DNA of 64,000 nucleotides from Hahellaceae bacterium (GTDB lineage Bacteria; Pseudomonadota; Gammaproteobacteria; Pseudomonadales; Oleiphilaceae): contig JADGDV010000003.1 in assembly GCA_016744695.1 (NCBI GenBank), positions 62,001-126,000 on the forward strand, read 5' to 3'. The notes beneath the pieces are model-generated. The model was not told where the DNA came from and searched no databases. It saw nothing but the letters and a program-made list of their open reading frames with translations. Below are positions 47,889-56,612 of this stretch, piece by piece (within the stretch, counting starts at the first letter, position 1; each line of letters begins with the position of its first letter). The translations under genes were made by a program, and so were the position numbers.

Positions 47889-48022
47889 ACTGAACCTCTA
47901 TACAATGAATATTCTACGTTACTAATAAGTAATATTACGCATATTTCGAGTGACACTGAAGCGTTAGTATAGTGAGCACTGCAAAGACATAAGCTTAGAC
48001 CAAGAACAAAAGGGCAATTTTT

Positions 48023-48235
48023 ATGCGATCAGAACACCAGATACTAAATACAGCGCTCACAGCCCTTGGCATTGGTTGCAGCCTTTTAGCGGCTATGCTG
48101 ATCATTGAATATACTATTATTGGCAATCTCAACAATATTGTAGCTTACTGTGCTATTTCATTTTTTATCGCAACCATATACTTAATAACGATAATAACAA
48201 ATAGCTTTTTACTAAGGCGTAAACGGCCTGACTAG
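48023..48235 (+). CDS. Small two-TM membrane protein, unknown
   Basis: 70 residues, two hydrophobic segments (about residues 12-31 and 38-60) and a basic tail LLRRKRPD that would face the cytoplasm. AGGG lies about nine bases before the ATG. No family recognised. It lies divergently from the PhaC-like gene, about 95 bases before the GGDEF gene. Confidence 0.6.
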   Translation: MRSEHQILNTALTALGIGCSLLAAMLIIEYTIIGNLNNIVAYCAISFFIATIYLITIITNSFLLRRKRPD

Positions 48236-48328
48236 AGATTGCGCGATCATAAGTTATAAATACCTGCTTACCTTATCATCTAATACCCGCTATTATTATA
48301 AATCTTCTAGCCATATTAGACTTCAACT

Positions 48329-49561
48329 GTGATTATCATTAAAAACCTTTGGAAGTTAGTTCCATTTTCCATTGTTGCCTGCGCTTATCTGATTTTACAA
48401 TTTAGCTGGGGCAACCTTTGGGCTCAAGCCATACACACTTCTTTGCCCTATTTAATGAGTGCACTTCTACTTCTAGTTTCACTTATTTTTAACAGAAGCC
48501 GACTAGCCCTGGGAGCCATTAATGCCTGCCTGGCCTACGCTTTCATTCAAAATGGCATGCAACAGCCTTATGCCGAACAGTCAACCCAATTACTTTTTAT
48601 TGGTACGGCCATTTTATTTTCATGGCACCTTTGCCTTACCGCCCTATATAGAGAGCGAGGCAGCGTTTCTGTATGGGGTCTTGCTCGACTATTATTAATT
48701 ATTGGTAGCTATATTGCTCTCTGGCTTGCTGTTAGAGATGGCTACCTAAACACGTTGTATCCAACCCTAAAGCCATTCCTTGTAGATAATAGTCATGAGC
48801 ACGTCTGGCTTGGATTTGCATTACTAAGCTCTCAACTGGCCAGCGGTTTAACATTAATCATCATCACCCTATGGAAAAGAACCTCCACAGAAACAGCCAT
48901 ACTAGCCGCATGGCTCACAGGCAACGCAATTTTTTTCGACTTCGGCCTTATCGCAATCTCAACTACTCTATTTTCAGCTCTCCTGCTAGCAATGTTCGTA
49001 TCACTCATACAAAGCGCTTATGACCTTGCTTTTGTAGACGCATTAACACTACTACCAGGGCGTAGAGCTTTAGATGAACGAATGGGAACACTAAGTAAAC
49101 AATTCTCCATTGCTATGATAGACATAGACCACTTTAAAAAATTCAATGATAGCTATGGTCACGACACCGGCGATCAGGTACTTAGACTCGTTGCCAGTAA
49201 AATACGAAAAGTAGGCGCGGGCGGAATAGCCTATCGTTATGGAGGAGAAGAGTTTGCCGTATTATTTCCTCAAAAAAAATTAGAACTCATTGAACCAGCC
49301 CTCAATAAATTAAGAGAAAATATTGCTGGCTACCAAATGACGTTAAGAAGTAAAGAACGGATGCAAAGTAAAAAGCTAGGGGAACAACTTCGTGGCGTTG
49401 TTTCGCCCCGAGAAAAAGGCATTAATGTTACTGTTAGTATCGGGGTATCCCAAAAGACAGAACAAAACAATACGCCAGAACTTGTGATTAAATCGGCCGA
49501 TAAATCACTCTACAGAGCAAAAAATACCGGCCGAAATAGAGTGATTAGTACTCTAAATTAA
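48329..49561 (+). CDS. Membrane-bound diguanylate cyclase
   Basis: 410 residues from GTG 48329. N-terminal seven or so TM segments (about residues 8-235), then a GGDEF domain with intact RYGGEEF (about residue 308) and substrate region DIDHFKKFNDSYGHDTGD. It should make cyclic-di-GMP. No RxxD inhibitory site stands five residues before the GGEEF, so product inhibition by the usual route is not expected. A basic insert (LRSKERMQSKKLGEQLRG, about 340-357) interrupts the domain end. Sensor ligand unknown. Confidence 0.92.
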   Translation: MIIIKNLWKLVPFSIVACAYLILQFSWGNLWAQAIHTSLPYLMSALLLLVSLIFNRSRLALGAINACLAYAFIQNGMQQPYAEQSTQLLFIGTAILFSWHLCLTALYRERGSVSVWGLARLLLIIGSYIALWLAVRDGYLNTLYPTLKPFLVDNSHEHVWLGFALLSSQLASGLTLIIITLWKRTSTETAILAAWLTGNAIFFDFGLIAISTTLFSALLLAMFVSLIQSAYDLAFVDALTLLPGRRALDERMGTLSKQFSIAMIDIDHFKKFNDSYGHDTGDQVLRLVASKIRKVGAGGIAYRYGGEEFAVLFPQKKLELIEPALNKLRENIAGYQMTLRSKERMQSKKLGEQLRGVVSPREKGINVTVSIGVSQKTEQNNTPELVIKSADKSLYRAKNTGRNRVISTLN

Positions 49562-49576
49562 ACCCAAAATATAGAG

Positions 49577-50173
49577 CTACTGCCGCACACCTTCAATAGA
49601 AATAAATATCTCAATTTCTTCAGAAGCCGGCCCTAAATTTTTAGGAATACCAAAATCTTTTAGTTTAAACGATGTTTTCCCGCTAAACCCACTACGATAC
49701 CCTCCCCAAGGGTCTTTTCCACCACCAATAAACTCGGCGTCAATCACGATAGACTTAGTAACTCCACGCAAAGTAAAATCACCATGTATGGCTGCTTTCC
49801 CATTACCTTGGTCTTTAATGTCGGTACTCACAAAAGTAGCCTGAGAGTATTTACTAACATCTAAAAAATCATCCCCTCTTAAATGCTTATCTCTCTCTGC
49901 ATGATTGGAATCAATACTATTCGTATCAATTGAAACCGAAACCTTTGAGGCAGAAGGATTCGCTTCATCAAAGCTAAACTGCCCTTCGAATGTATTAAAA
50001 CGACCATAAAGCCAGCTATATCCCAGGTGGCTTATTTTAAACTGAACAAATGCATGGGCACCTTCAGTATCCATCACATAATCAGCCGCACTCACTGATC
50101 CAGCAGACAATAATAGCGATGATGACAACAACAATGAGGACGACACCCCAGTAAACCATTTTTTAAGTTTCAT
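49577..50173 (-). CDS. YceI-family periplasmic protein
   Basis: 198 residues with a signal peptide (about residues 1-29, cut after SVSAAD) and a YceI lipocalin-like domain throughout: [33 protein letters not shown] and [23 protein letters not shown]. Members bind polyprenoid lipids such as octaprenyl derivatives. It follows the cytochrome b561 gene by 39 bases; that pair (yceI with yceJ) is conserved in E. coli. Confidence 0.94.
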   Translation of the reverse strand: MKLKKWFTGVSSSLLLSSSLLLSAGSVSAADYVMDTEGAHAFVQFKISHLGYSWLYGRFNTFEGQFSFDEANPSASKVSVSIDTNSIDSNHAERDKHLRGDDFLDVSKYSQATFVSTDIKDQGNGKAAIHGDFTLRGVTKSIVIDAEFIGGGKDPWGGYRSGFSGKTSFKLKDFGIPKNLGPASEEIEIFISIEGVRQ

Positions 50174-50212
50174 TACTTCTCCACATTTTTTTGTTTTCTT
50201 AAGATTGTTTAA

Positions 50213-50788
50213 TTAATGATTTTTCCCCAACATTCTTAACAGGGTACGATCTTTATCCAGCAGGTGGTGCTTAAGCGCACCCAGTGCATGGAGTATGACC
50301 ATAGATATTAGTACATACGCCACAAGTTCATGAACCTCTCCAGCATAATCTTCTAAATTATCAACGCCACTCACCATTGAAGGCACGTCAAACCAAGCAA
50401 ACACAGAAATTGAACGACCATCAGCCGTTGATATAAAGTAACCACTTATCATTAAAACAATTAACAAACCATACAAGGCTCTATGAGCCCAATGCGCGGC
50501 GGCTATTTCCCATGCACTGTGGTTTTCCAGCACCTGCGGCGTAGTATTCAGTCCGCGCCAGACAAGCCTAAAAATAATCGTTATAAAAAGTAGTATGCCG
50601 ACACTTCGATGAATATATGGCGCTGTTTTATACATTGAGTCATAGTAATCTAACTCAACCATATAAAGTCCTAAACCAAATAAACCCAAGACAACAACAG
50701 CAACAAGCCAGTGCAAAACGATTGACACAAGCCCCCAGCGACTCTTTGTATTTCTGATATTCATCACACATTCTCTTTTAAACTTCAC
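50213..50788 (-). CDS. Cytochrome b561 family protein (YceJ-like)
   Basis: 191-residue inner-membrane protein with four TM segments and histidines placed for two haems b: LHWLVAVV (about residue 26), YIHRSVGIL (about 60), and EVHELVAYVL and HALGALKHHLLDK near the C-terminus. Cytochrome b561 proteins of this type oxidise ubiquinol and shuttle electrons to periplasmic acceptors. The gene precedes yceI as in the yceJ-yceI pair; no other partner is visible. Confidence 0.92.
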   Translation of the reverse strand: MKFKRECVMNIRNTKSRWGLVSIVLHWLVAVVVLGLFGLGLYMVELDYYDSMYKTAPYIHRSVGILLFITIIFRLVWRGLNTTPQVLENHSAWEIAAAHWAHRALYGLLIVLMISGYFISTADGRSISVFAWFDVPSMVSGVDNLEDYAGEVHELVAYVLISMVILHALGALKHHLLDKDRTLLRMLGKNH

Positions 50789-51165
50789 ACCAATAATACA
50801 ATTATTATATTAATGATTTAAGCCGTTTTTTTGGTTAATTCAATCTAATTTTTAGATGTTTAGCACCAATAAGTATATTCACGTACAGAAACTATTTACG
50901 CTTTAATTTAATCTATACACAAGATTAACAATCTCGCACTTTAGCGGCATTCTGTGCCGCTTTTTTTTATCTGACAGAAATACCCTACTCCTCTGGCCTC
51001 TGAAAGCTTTTACATACATTTAACAAACCTTAGTAGAACCAAGCTCAATAGTTTGGCATTATTTGCACTGTAGTAAGTTGAAATTTTAACGTTTTATATA
51101 GTGCTCATAAGATGTACTAATATAAAGCAGCCCTTACAAACATACATTAAAGAGACATTATCAGC
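50789..51165. other. 377-base intergenic stretch with an orphan terminator
   Basis: AT-rich interval between the divergent cytochrome b561 gene and the EAL gene. I see no convincing ORF on either strand. It holds one clear terminator hairpin (50943-50968, plus strand) that follows no annotated plus-strand gene, plus AT-rich spans that presumably include the promoters of both neighbours. Confidence 0.7.
50943..50968 (+). terminator. Orphan rho-independent terminator, possible sRNA end
   Basis: AGCGGCA (50943-50949), TTCTG loop, TGCCGCT (50955-50961), T8. A strong plus-strand intrinsic terminator without any plus-strand gene for more than a kilobase upstream (49561 ends the nearest one), so it may close a short non-coding RNA starting between about 50800 and 50920. 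Confidence 0.75.
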
Positions 51166-51177
51166 TTGCTTTCGGTA

Positions 51178-52440
51178 ATGAGTAAAACAACAGATAAGAT
51201 AGCCCTAGACATCCATAGTATTGACAACACAACCCAAGCCTTTGGTGCGGAGTGGTCAAGTAGCTTTATGGGGATGGATCTGCGCACTGCCTTCCAACCA
51301 ATTTTCAGCCTATCCCACAAACGTATCGTAGGATATGAAGCACTGGTTCGCCCTTTTGATAGAGAAGGACAAGCTCAAAGCCCAGGACATCTATTTCAGC
51401 TACCCCAAAGTGAACAAGAAAACATCCTCCTAGATCGAGTTTGCCGTCATTTGCACATGAAAAATTTTAAGTGCCTTCCCGATGACATTAACTGGCTTTT
51501 CATTAATATTTCACCGAAAACAATCACAAAAGGGCTTCGTTACGATTCATTTTTCGGAAAGCTTTTGGAACATTTCAATTTCCCGCCGCATCGCGTTGTA
51601 ATAGAAGTAGTGGAACAACCAACGAGTGATAGTGACAGCCTCGCCCAAGCCGTTGATTACTACAAACAACTAGGCTGCCTAACCGCAATTGATGACTTTG
51701 GAGCAGGTCACTCAAATTTTGAAAGAGTATGGGCGCTTAAACCTGACATCGTTAAACTTGATCGCTCAATGATTGTGCGTGCATCGACTGACGGACGCAT
51801 TCGACAAATGCTCAACGGCATTGTTTCACTACTGCACCAAGCAGGCTGCCTTGTTCTAATGGAAGGTGTTGAAACTGAAGATCAGGCCATGATTGCTGTT
51901 GACTGCGGCGTTGACTTTGTACAAGGATTTTACTTTGCAATGCCCCAAATAGGCATAACCCCCAACCCCTTACCTGATACTGATCTGAGCGAGTTACTAC
52001 GCAGCTACAAAAATGAAGTAAAGGGTAAAATAGACCCTACCATTGCTATTCGCGATCATTATTTCCCTCTTTTCAATAACGTAGTTGATAAAGTACGAGA
52101 AGGGTTGCCACTTAGGCAGGCAGCAACATCATTAACAGGGCACCACACGGTTACGCGATGCTATATGATGGATAAAAACGGAATACAAATAGGCGAAACA
52201 GCAAGCTCCACACGGAACATAACAGCCAATAACCTGAAATTTAAACCCTTAGAAAATACCCAAAGTGCAGACTGGTTTCGCCAGCACTATCTTAAAAGAG
52301 CATTGAGCAATCCAAACGAGCTGCAAATAACTCGTCCTTACCTTTCCATAACAGGGGCTTATATGTGCGTGACGCTCTCTCTACTTTTTCAAGCAGATGA
52401 TCAAGAACTGGTTATTTGCTGTGATATTTTAGCTGATTAA
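51178..52440 (+). CDS. EAL phosphodiesterase with C-terminal PAS/Cache-like domain
   Basis: 420 residues from ATG 51178 (TTG 51166 also in frame). EAL domain about residues 20-265 with all key residues seen: EALVR, LFINIS, EVVEQ, DDFGAGHSNFE, KLDRSMI, MEGVETEDQ and QGFYFAMP, so hydrolysis of cyclic-di-GMP is predicted. The C-terminal 150 residues (YFPLFNNVVDKV, CYMMDKNGIQIG, ITRPYLSITGAYMCVTLS) look like the sensor domain that follows EAL in YkuI-type proteins. No TM segment, so a cytosolic sensor. Ends with a terminator. Confidence 0.9.
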   Translation: MSKTTDKIALDIHSIDNTTQAFGAEWSSSFMGMDLRTAFQPIFSLSHKRIVGYEALVRPFDREGQAQSPGHLFQLPQSEQENILLDRVCRHLHMKNFKCLPDDINWLFINISPKTITKGLRYDSFFGKLLEHFNFPPHRVVIEVVEQPTSDSDSLAQAVDYYKQLGCLTAIDDFGAGHSNFERVWALKPDIVKLDRSMIVRASTDGRIRQMLNGIVSLLHQAGCLVLMEGVETEDQAMIAVDCGVDFVQGFYFAMPQIGITPNPLPDTDLSELLRSYKNEVKGKIDPTIAIRDHYFPLFNNVVDKVREGLPLRQAATSLTGHHTVTRCYMMDKNGIQIGETASSTRNITANNLKFKPLENTQSADWFRQHYLKRALSNPNELQITRPYLSITGAYMCVTLSLLFQADDQELVICCDILAD

Positions 52441-52450
52441 TAAAAAAAAA

Positions 52451-52476
52451 CTTTAGTAAAATACTAAAGGTTTTTT
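52451..52476 (+). terminator. Terminator after the EAL gene
   Basis: CTTTAGTA (52451-52458), AAA loop, TACTAAAG (52462-52469), T6, with an A-tract before, so usable by the converging lipoprotein gene as well. Confidence 0.8.
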
Positions 52477-52497
52477 GTTTGTGCCTAATTAATTAAA

Positions 52498-54153
52498 TTA
52501 CATAAAAGATTTAGTTACTAACTCAGAAAACTCACCCTGACTACCATTAACATCTACAGTAGCAATCTTAAAGTAATAGGTTTCTTCTGAATCTAAATCT
52601 TCAAACAGGTAAGTCGTTTCATTAGCACCATTGATAACGACTTCAGACATTAATTCGCCTGGCTGCGTCCCATACGACAACACATAACCCGCTACATTTT
52701 CAGCTAATAAATCAGAACCATCCTGACGTTTTGTGGGTATAGACCATTTAAGCTCAGCAGTCAGTGCGGGCTTCGCTTCTACTAATAAAGCGGCCCCAAA
52801 AGAAGATATTGTCCCATTATTATTCGTGACAAGCACATTATAGATGCCCGCATCAGACAACTGCGCGCTCCCTATCGATAAAGTCGTGCCAGTTTCACCG
52901 TTAATATCAATATCATTCTTTCTCCACTGGTAATGAAGATCACCCTCACCTTCTGCCACCACACTAAACTCTACAGCATTATCTAACATTGTCGTGGTAG
53001 ATCCAGGCTGAGCGGTTATTACCAGAGCTTTAGCCTGAGGAGTTACAGGAGTTACAGGCACCACAGGCGTCTCCATCACTATTTCAGGCTCAACAGCACT
53101 CACTTCCTCGAGAGGATCTGGAGCAGGCTTATCAACATATAAGCTAGACACCTCTTGATAATACATATCAGTAGAACTCTCAACAGAAATCAACTCAACA
53201 ATAATTTGGCTATTGTCAGTTTCAGACTGGAGATCGCTAGCAATATCACTCGCCTGATAGAATAGATCATCCAAGGTAACCTCAGAGACAATACCACCAT
53301 TTTCATCAGGCAAACCACCAGATAAAGCGAATCTATCAGCGGCGCTATTGATCACTTCATCAATAGACGTCCAATCTGGCATATTGACCATGGCAAGAAA
53401 TGAAGCTGACATAACCGCATATTGAAGCTCATCACCCGACAGTCTATCGTATGCGTTAAGCCTGGTTAAGTCTGGAGGAGGCAGTTGTAATGAACCTGGA
53501 GAAAGATTTAACGTTTCCTCTACTAGCGAATAAGCCATGCTTATATTATCAGCACTTAAACCATCGGGTTGAGCAACCGCATGTGAAACAGCAAGGTGTG
53601 TAAGCGGCGTGACATAAAGAGTAAGTGCGTCACTCTCTTGCAGCCCAAAATAAGCAGCCTCTAAAATAAAATTGTCATTTAAAGGGAATTTTTCGCCGAA
53701 ACCAATAAGCGCGCCATCGGCACTCAAGCCACAACCATCAACAACATCACACGTCATGCGTGTATTTATATCGGCGGTTATTTCAACCACGATAATATCA
53801 AGTGAACCAGCAGGCACTGAAATATTGAATTGACCATTCTTATCTGTTCTCTCTGCATCACCCAAGGGAGCAGACGCCTTACGGTAAAAACCGGCTTCAC
53901 CTTCAACAGAAAAAACACGAACAATACCATTCTCGATAACCCCTTTTATGGCACCACCCTGAATAGATATTTGTTTGCCCACTTCAGGACTGGATACTGG
54001 CTCGATAGTGCCATTTTGATCTGTAAGTGTAGTCTGAACTGAATTTTGAGAACTAGCTTTGTCACTGGACTCACCATTACATGCAGCCAAAAAACCACTG
54101 AGTACAACAAGCCCTATATGTCTTACACTTAAAAACTTTGCATTTAAAAACAT
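52498..54153 (-). CDS. Surface or outer-membrane lipoprotein with Ig-like and fibronectin III domains
   Basis: 551 residues from ATG 54153, chosen because AGGCGG sits six bases before it and a lipoprotein signal (VVLSGFLAAC) follows; the frame stays open 25 codons upstream. After the lipidated Cys (about residue 24) comes a Ser/Thr-rich linker, a body with no recognised family (about 60-360), a Pro/Val-rich spacer (VVPVTPVTPQ), an Ig-like domain (about 375-460, HYQWRKNDIDING) and a terminal FN3 domain (about 465-551, TYYFKIATVDVNGSQG). Likely an adhesion or envelope protein. Single gene. Confidence 0.85.
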   Translation of the reverse strand: MFLNAKFLSVRHIGLVVLSGFLAACNGESSDKASSQNSVQTTLTDQNGTIEPVSSPEVGKQISIQGGAIKGVIENGIVRVFSVEGEAGFYRKASAPLGDAERTDKNGQFNISVPAGSLDIIVVEITADINTRMTCDVVDGCGLSADGALIGFGEKFPLNDNFILEAAYFGLQESDALTLYVTPLTHLAVSHAVAQPDGLSADNISMAYSLVEETLNLSPGSLQLPPPDLTRLNAYDRLSGDELQYAVMSASFLAMVNMPDWTSIDEVINSAADRFALSGGLPDENGGIVSEVTLDDLFYQASDIASDLQSETDNSQIIVELISVESSTDMYYQEVSSLYVDKPAPDPLEEVSAVEPEIVMETPVVPVTPVTPQAKALVITAQPGSTTTMLDNAVEFSVVAEGEGDLHYQWRKNDIDINGETGTTLSIGSAQLSDAGIYNVLVTNNNGTISSFGAALLVEAKPALTAELKWSIPTKRQDGSDLLAENVAGYVLSYGTQPGELMSEVVINGANETTYLFEDLDSEETYYFKIATVDVNGSQGEFSELVTKSFM

Positions 54154-54335
54154 GATTACCGCCTGATCATCAATTCCTATGGTGACCATTGTAAACATCA
54201 AATTTAAAATATGACGAATCCGCGTCATACTTTGATATTTATTTACGCCAATTTTTTGACATTCAAAAGAAATGTAAAATATCCGCCAAAAAGATTGACC
54301 ATAATAACAGACTGAATTTTTTTTGTTTGTATTTA

Positions 54336-54365
54336 TTACACTCCAGCTTCATTCTCTACTATACT
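54336..54365 (+). promoter_or_regulatory. Candidate sigma-70 promoter
   Basis: TTACAC, 18-base spacer, TATACT. The -10 is strong and spacing acceptable; start point about 54372, roughly 44 bases before the small frame at 54416. Confidence 0.4.
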
Positions 54366-54415
54366 TGATGATCAGATTTGCCTTCATTTGATGCATTTCT
54401 TCCCTCGAGTCGTTG

Positions 54416-54595
54416 ATGGAGAGACATTATACTCTCCCTTACCAACAACTAAATACACCGTGGGATAATTACGACAAACTACTAACGACACACGTCAGTG
54501 CCAGCCAAAAACAAAGATTAGATGCTAATATGGTTAACTACCACCGATTGCGTCACGACCCTCAATTAAAACAGCCAAAGACAAACGAAACTTGA
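54416..54595 (+). CDS. Possible small protein of unknown function
   Basis: 59 residues from ATG 54416 (an adjacent TTG adds one). Hydrophilic, no signal or TM segment, with mixed composition (YQQLNTPWDNYDKLLTTHVS) that looks more like coding sequence than chance, but no family recognised. A candidate promoter lies upstream; the ribosome site is weak. Convergent with the SprT-like gene. It could be a chance frame. Confidence 0.35.
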   Translation: MERHYTLPYQQLNTPWDNYDKLLTTHVSASQKQRLDANMVNYHRLRHDPQLKQPKTNET

Positions 54596-54676
54596 ATTAA
54601 ATAGCCACTAACTACAACCATATCAGCAGGCTTAGCATTTATTCGCCAGATTTTTCACTCCGGCCAAAATATGCAA

Positions 54677-55213
54677 CTAAGAACAAGCCAGACTCAATGC
54701 GGCATTGCAGTGACGACAAAGGTAGCTAGAATGTTTTCTTTGAATACGATTATGGCGGATAGTAGATAGGACATGCTGCACATTAGTGCAATCACACTGG
54801 TAAATAAAGGGCTTAGGCGAAGCTCTACTCACATCAAACTGATGAGTGACCGACGGGGATTTATTGAGAACATCCCGCATAATCATCTTCCATTCCTGAC
54901 CATGAGGTTTTATTCTACCGCCATACACCTGACGAGCAATAACATGCGCCGTTTCATGAGGCGCCACATCATCAACAAACGCTTTGAAATTTTCCTCCAT
55001 CAATAAGCGATTAAAACGGATAGAAAATGTATGCCTTCTCACTACACCAAGCGTTCGCTCTATTTCAAAACGAGCCTGACCGGCACTTTTCCCTCTAAGG
55101 TCAAAACGAATATCAGGCATAACCAGTGATTTATTAAAGTAATCACTAGCTAGCTCAATACACCCCTCGACAACGGCATATAACTGACTTTGATTTACGG
55201 TAAGTTCAGTCAT
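54677..55213 (-). CDS. SprT-like zinc metalloprotein
   Basis: 178 residues. Zinc-binding HETAH (about residue 86, in VAPHETAHVIARQVYGG) followed by GRIKPHGQEWKMIM with a third ligand His (about 105), and a C-terminal zinc-ribbon with CDC and CRHC pairs (about 143-171). These mark the SprT/Spartan-like family, which in eukaryotes and bacteria degrades DNA-protein cross-links or acts in protein quality control; the bacterial role is poorly known. The start of ATG 55213 lies 24 bases past the aminotransferase stop. Confidence 0.88.
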   Translation of the reverse strand: MTELTVNQSQLYAVVEGCIELASDYFNKSLVMPDIRFDLRGKSAGQARFEIERTLGVVRRHTFSIRFNRLLMEENFKAFVDDVAPHETAHVIARQVYGGRIKPHGQEWKMIMRDVLNKSPSVTHQFDVSRASPKPFIYQCDCTNVQHVLSTIRHNRIQRKHSSYLCRHCNAALSLACS

Positions 55214-55237
55214 AACCGATTTGGAGTGAATATCACC

Positions 55238-56422
55238 CTACCCCGCCAACAATTGAGTAATCGCTCTACCCAACCGAGCAATGCCAGTCTCTATTGTTGC
55301 CTCATCCACACTTGAAAAATTCAGTCTAAATGTATTTACTTCATCTCGATTTACATAAAAAGGATGTCCAGGTACAAACGCAACCTTATCCTTAATAGCA
55401 ATATCAAATAATTTCATAGATGAAATGCCATCAGGCAGCATACCCCATAGAAACATGCCTCCTTCAGGGTGAGTAATCGTTACCTCTTTAGGAAAGTGCG
55501 CTTCAATAGCTTTTATCATCGCGGCTCGTTGTCGACCATATACTTCAGTAATATCAGCTATATGTGAATCAATATCGTTATCAAGCAAAAACTGGTGTAT
55601 TACTCGCTGTGAAAAATAGTTGGTATGCAAGTCTGCAGCCTGCTTTGCGATAACCATTTTTTCAATTAACGCATCAGGAGCCACAATCCAACCTAGACGG
55701 AACGAAGGAACGACTATTTTTGAAAATGAACCCAAAACAACCGTGTTATCTGGAATAAGTTTTTTGAATGATGTTTTTTCAACACCTGCAAAGCGCAAAT
55801 CACCATATGGATCATCTTGAACCAAAAACGTAGATGTTCCTTTCAACTCTTCAGCAACCGCTATACGGTTCTCTTCACTGTAAGAAATACCTGATGGATT
55901 CTGGAAATTGGGCACGGTATAAAGCAATTTAGGCTTACGTGAAAGCATGACACCTTTCAGTCGCTCAATATCAAGACCTTCCTCAGATACAGGAACCGAA
56001 TTAAAACGAGCACGATAAACTGAAAACGCCTGAATAGCACCCAAATAGCCGGGCTCTTCAATAACAACATCATCCCCTTCATTAAGCAGGGTTTTGCCCA
56101 GTAAATCTAAACCTTGTTGCGAACCATTGGTAATCAGAATGTTTTTAATGGGTACGTCAAGCCCTTGCTTATCGCGATAACGATCAGATATAAGCTGACG
56201 GAGCGCCTCATAGCCTTCAGTATTGCTGTACTGCAATACATCCTGCCCATGTTCATCTAGCACCTTGCTACAGGCATTTTTTATACCTTCAACAGGAAAA
56301 AGATCTCTGCTTGGCAAGCCGCCAGCAAAAGAAATGATCGTTGGGTCTACCGCTACTTTTAATATTTCACGAATAAAGGATTCTGGAACATCGGCGATAC
56401 GATCTGAAAAGGGGCTATCCAT
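55238..56422 (-). CDS. Fold-type I PLP aminotransferase (2-aminoadipate/MocR-AT-like)
   Basis: 394 residues without an N-terminal DNA-binding domain, so an enzyme rather than a MocR regulator. SFAGGLPSRDLFP (about residues 30-42) and QYSNTEGYEALRQLI are typical of the LysN/2-aminoadipate and aromatic aminotransferase-like subgroup. PLP lysine in GSFSKIVVPSFRLGW (about residue 236), preceded by VQDDPYGDLRF. Natural substrate unknown. Precedes sprT-like gene on the same strand. Confidence 0.9.
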   Translation of the reverse strand: MDSPFSDRIADVPESFIREILKVAVDPTIISFAGGLPSRDLFPVEGIKNACSKVLDEHGQDVLQYSNTEGYEALRQLISDRYRDKQGLDVPIKNILITNGSQQGLDLLGKTLLNEGDDVVIEEPGYLGAIQAFSVYRARFNSVPVSEEGLDIERLKGVMLSRKPKLLYTVPNFQNPSGISYSEENRIAVAEELKGTSTFLVQDDPYGDLRFAGVEKTSFKKLIPDNTVVLGSFSKIVVPSFRLGWIVAPDALIEKMVIAKQAADLHTNYFSQRVIHQFLLDNDIDSHIADITEVYGRQRAAMIKAIEAHFPKEVTITHPEGGMFLWGMLPDGISSMKLFDIAIKDKVAFVPGHPFYVNRDEVNTFRLNFSSVDEATIETGIARLGRAITQLLAG

Positions 56423-56540
56423 CGGGGCTTACATCTCTTACTTAATGATTATGACATATTATGTATACACCGATATTACTCGGTAACGGCGCTTAACACC
56501 ATTATTCTTGCAGGCATTTTGATAAAAATTAGTGACTGAA

Positions 56541-56575
56541 AACAACAAGACCTGGAGATTCCAAGCCTTGTTGTT
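56541..56575 (-). terminator. Terminator hairpin after acyl-CoA synthetase
   Basis: AACAACAAG (56541-56549) and CTTGTTGTT (56567-56575) with an inner partial stem (CTGGA/TCCAAG). On the minus strand it follows the acyl-CoA synthetase stop and ends TTTTCAG, a short T-tract. Confidence 0.55.
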
Positions 56576-56612
56576 TATTCGTGCTAAGTTTTTAAGTACT
56601 AGCCTAGCTCAA

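Larger units (their letters stand above)
54229..54676. other. 448-base interval, one candidate small gene
   Basis: Between the lipoprotein and sprT-like genes. It holds the AT-rich promoter area of the lipoprotein gene and a plausible plus-strand promoter (TTACAC at 54336-54341, 18 bases, TATACT at 54360-54365) followed by a 59-codon frame at 54416. Nothing else is recognised. Confidence 0.6.
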
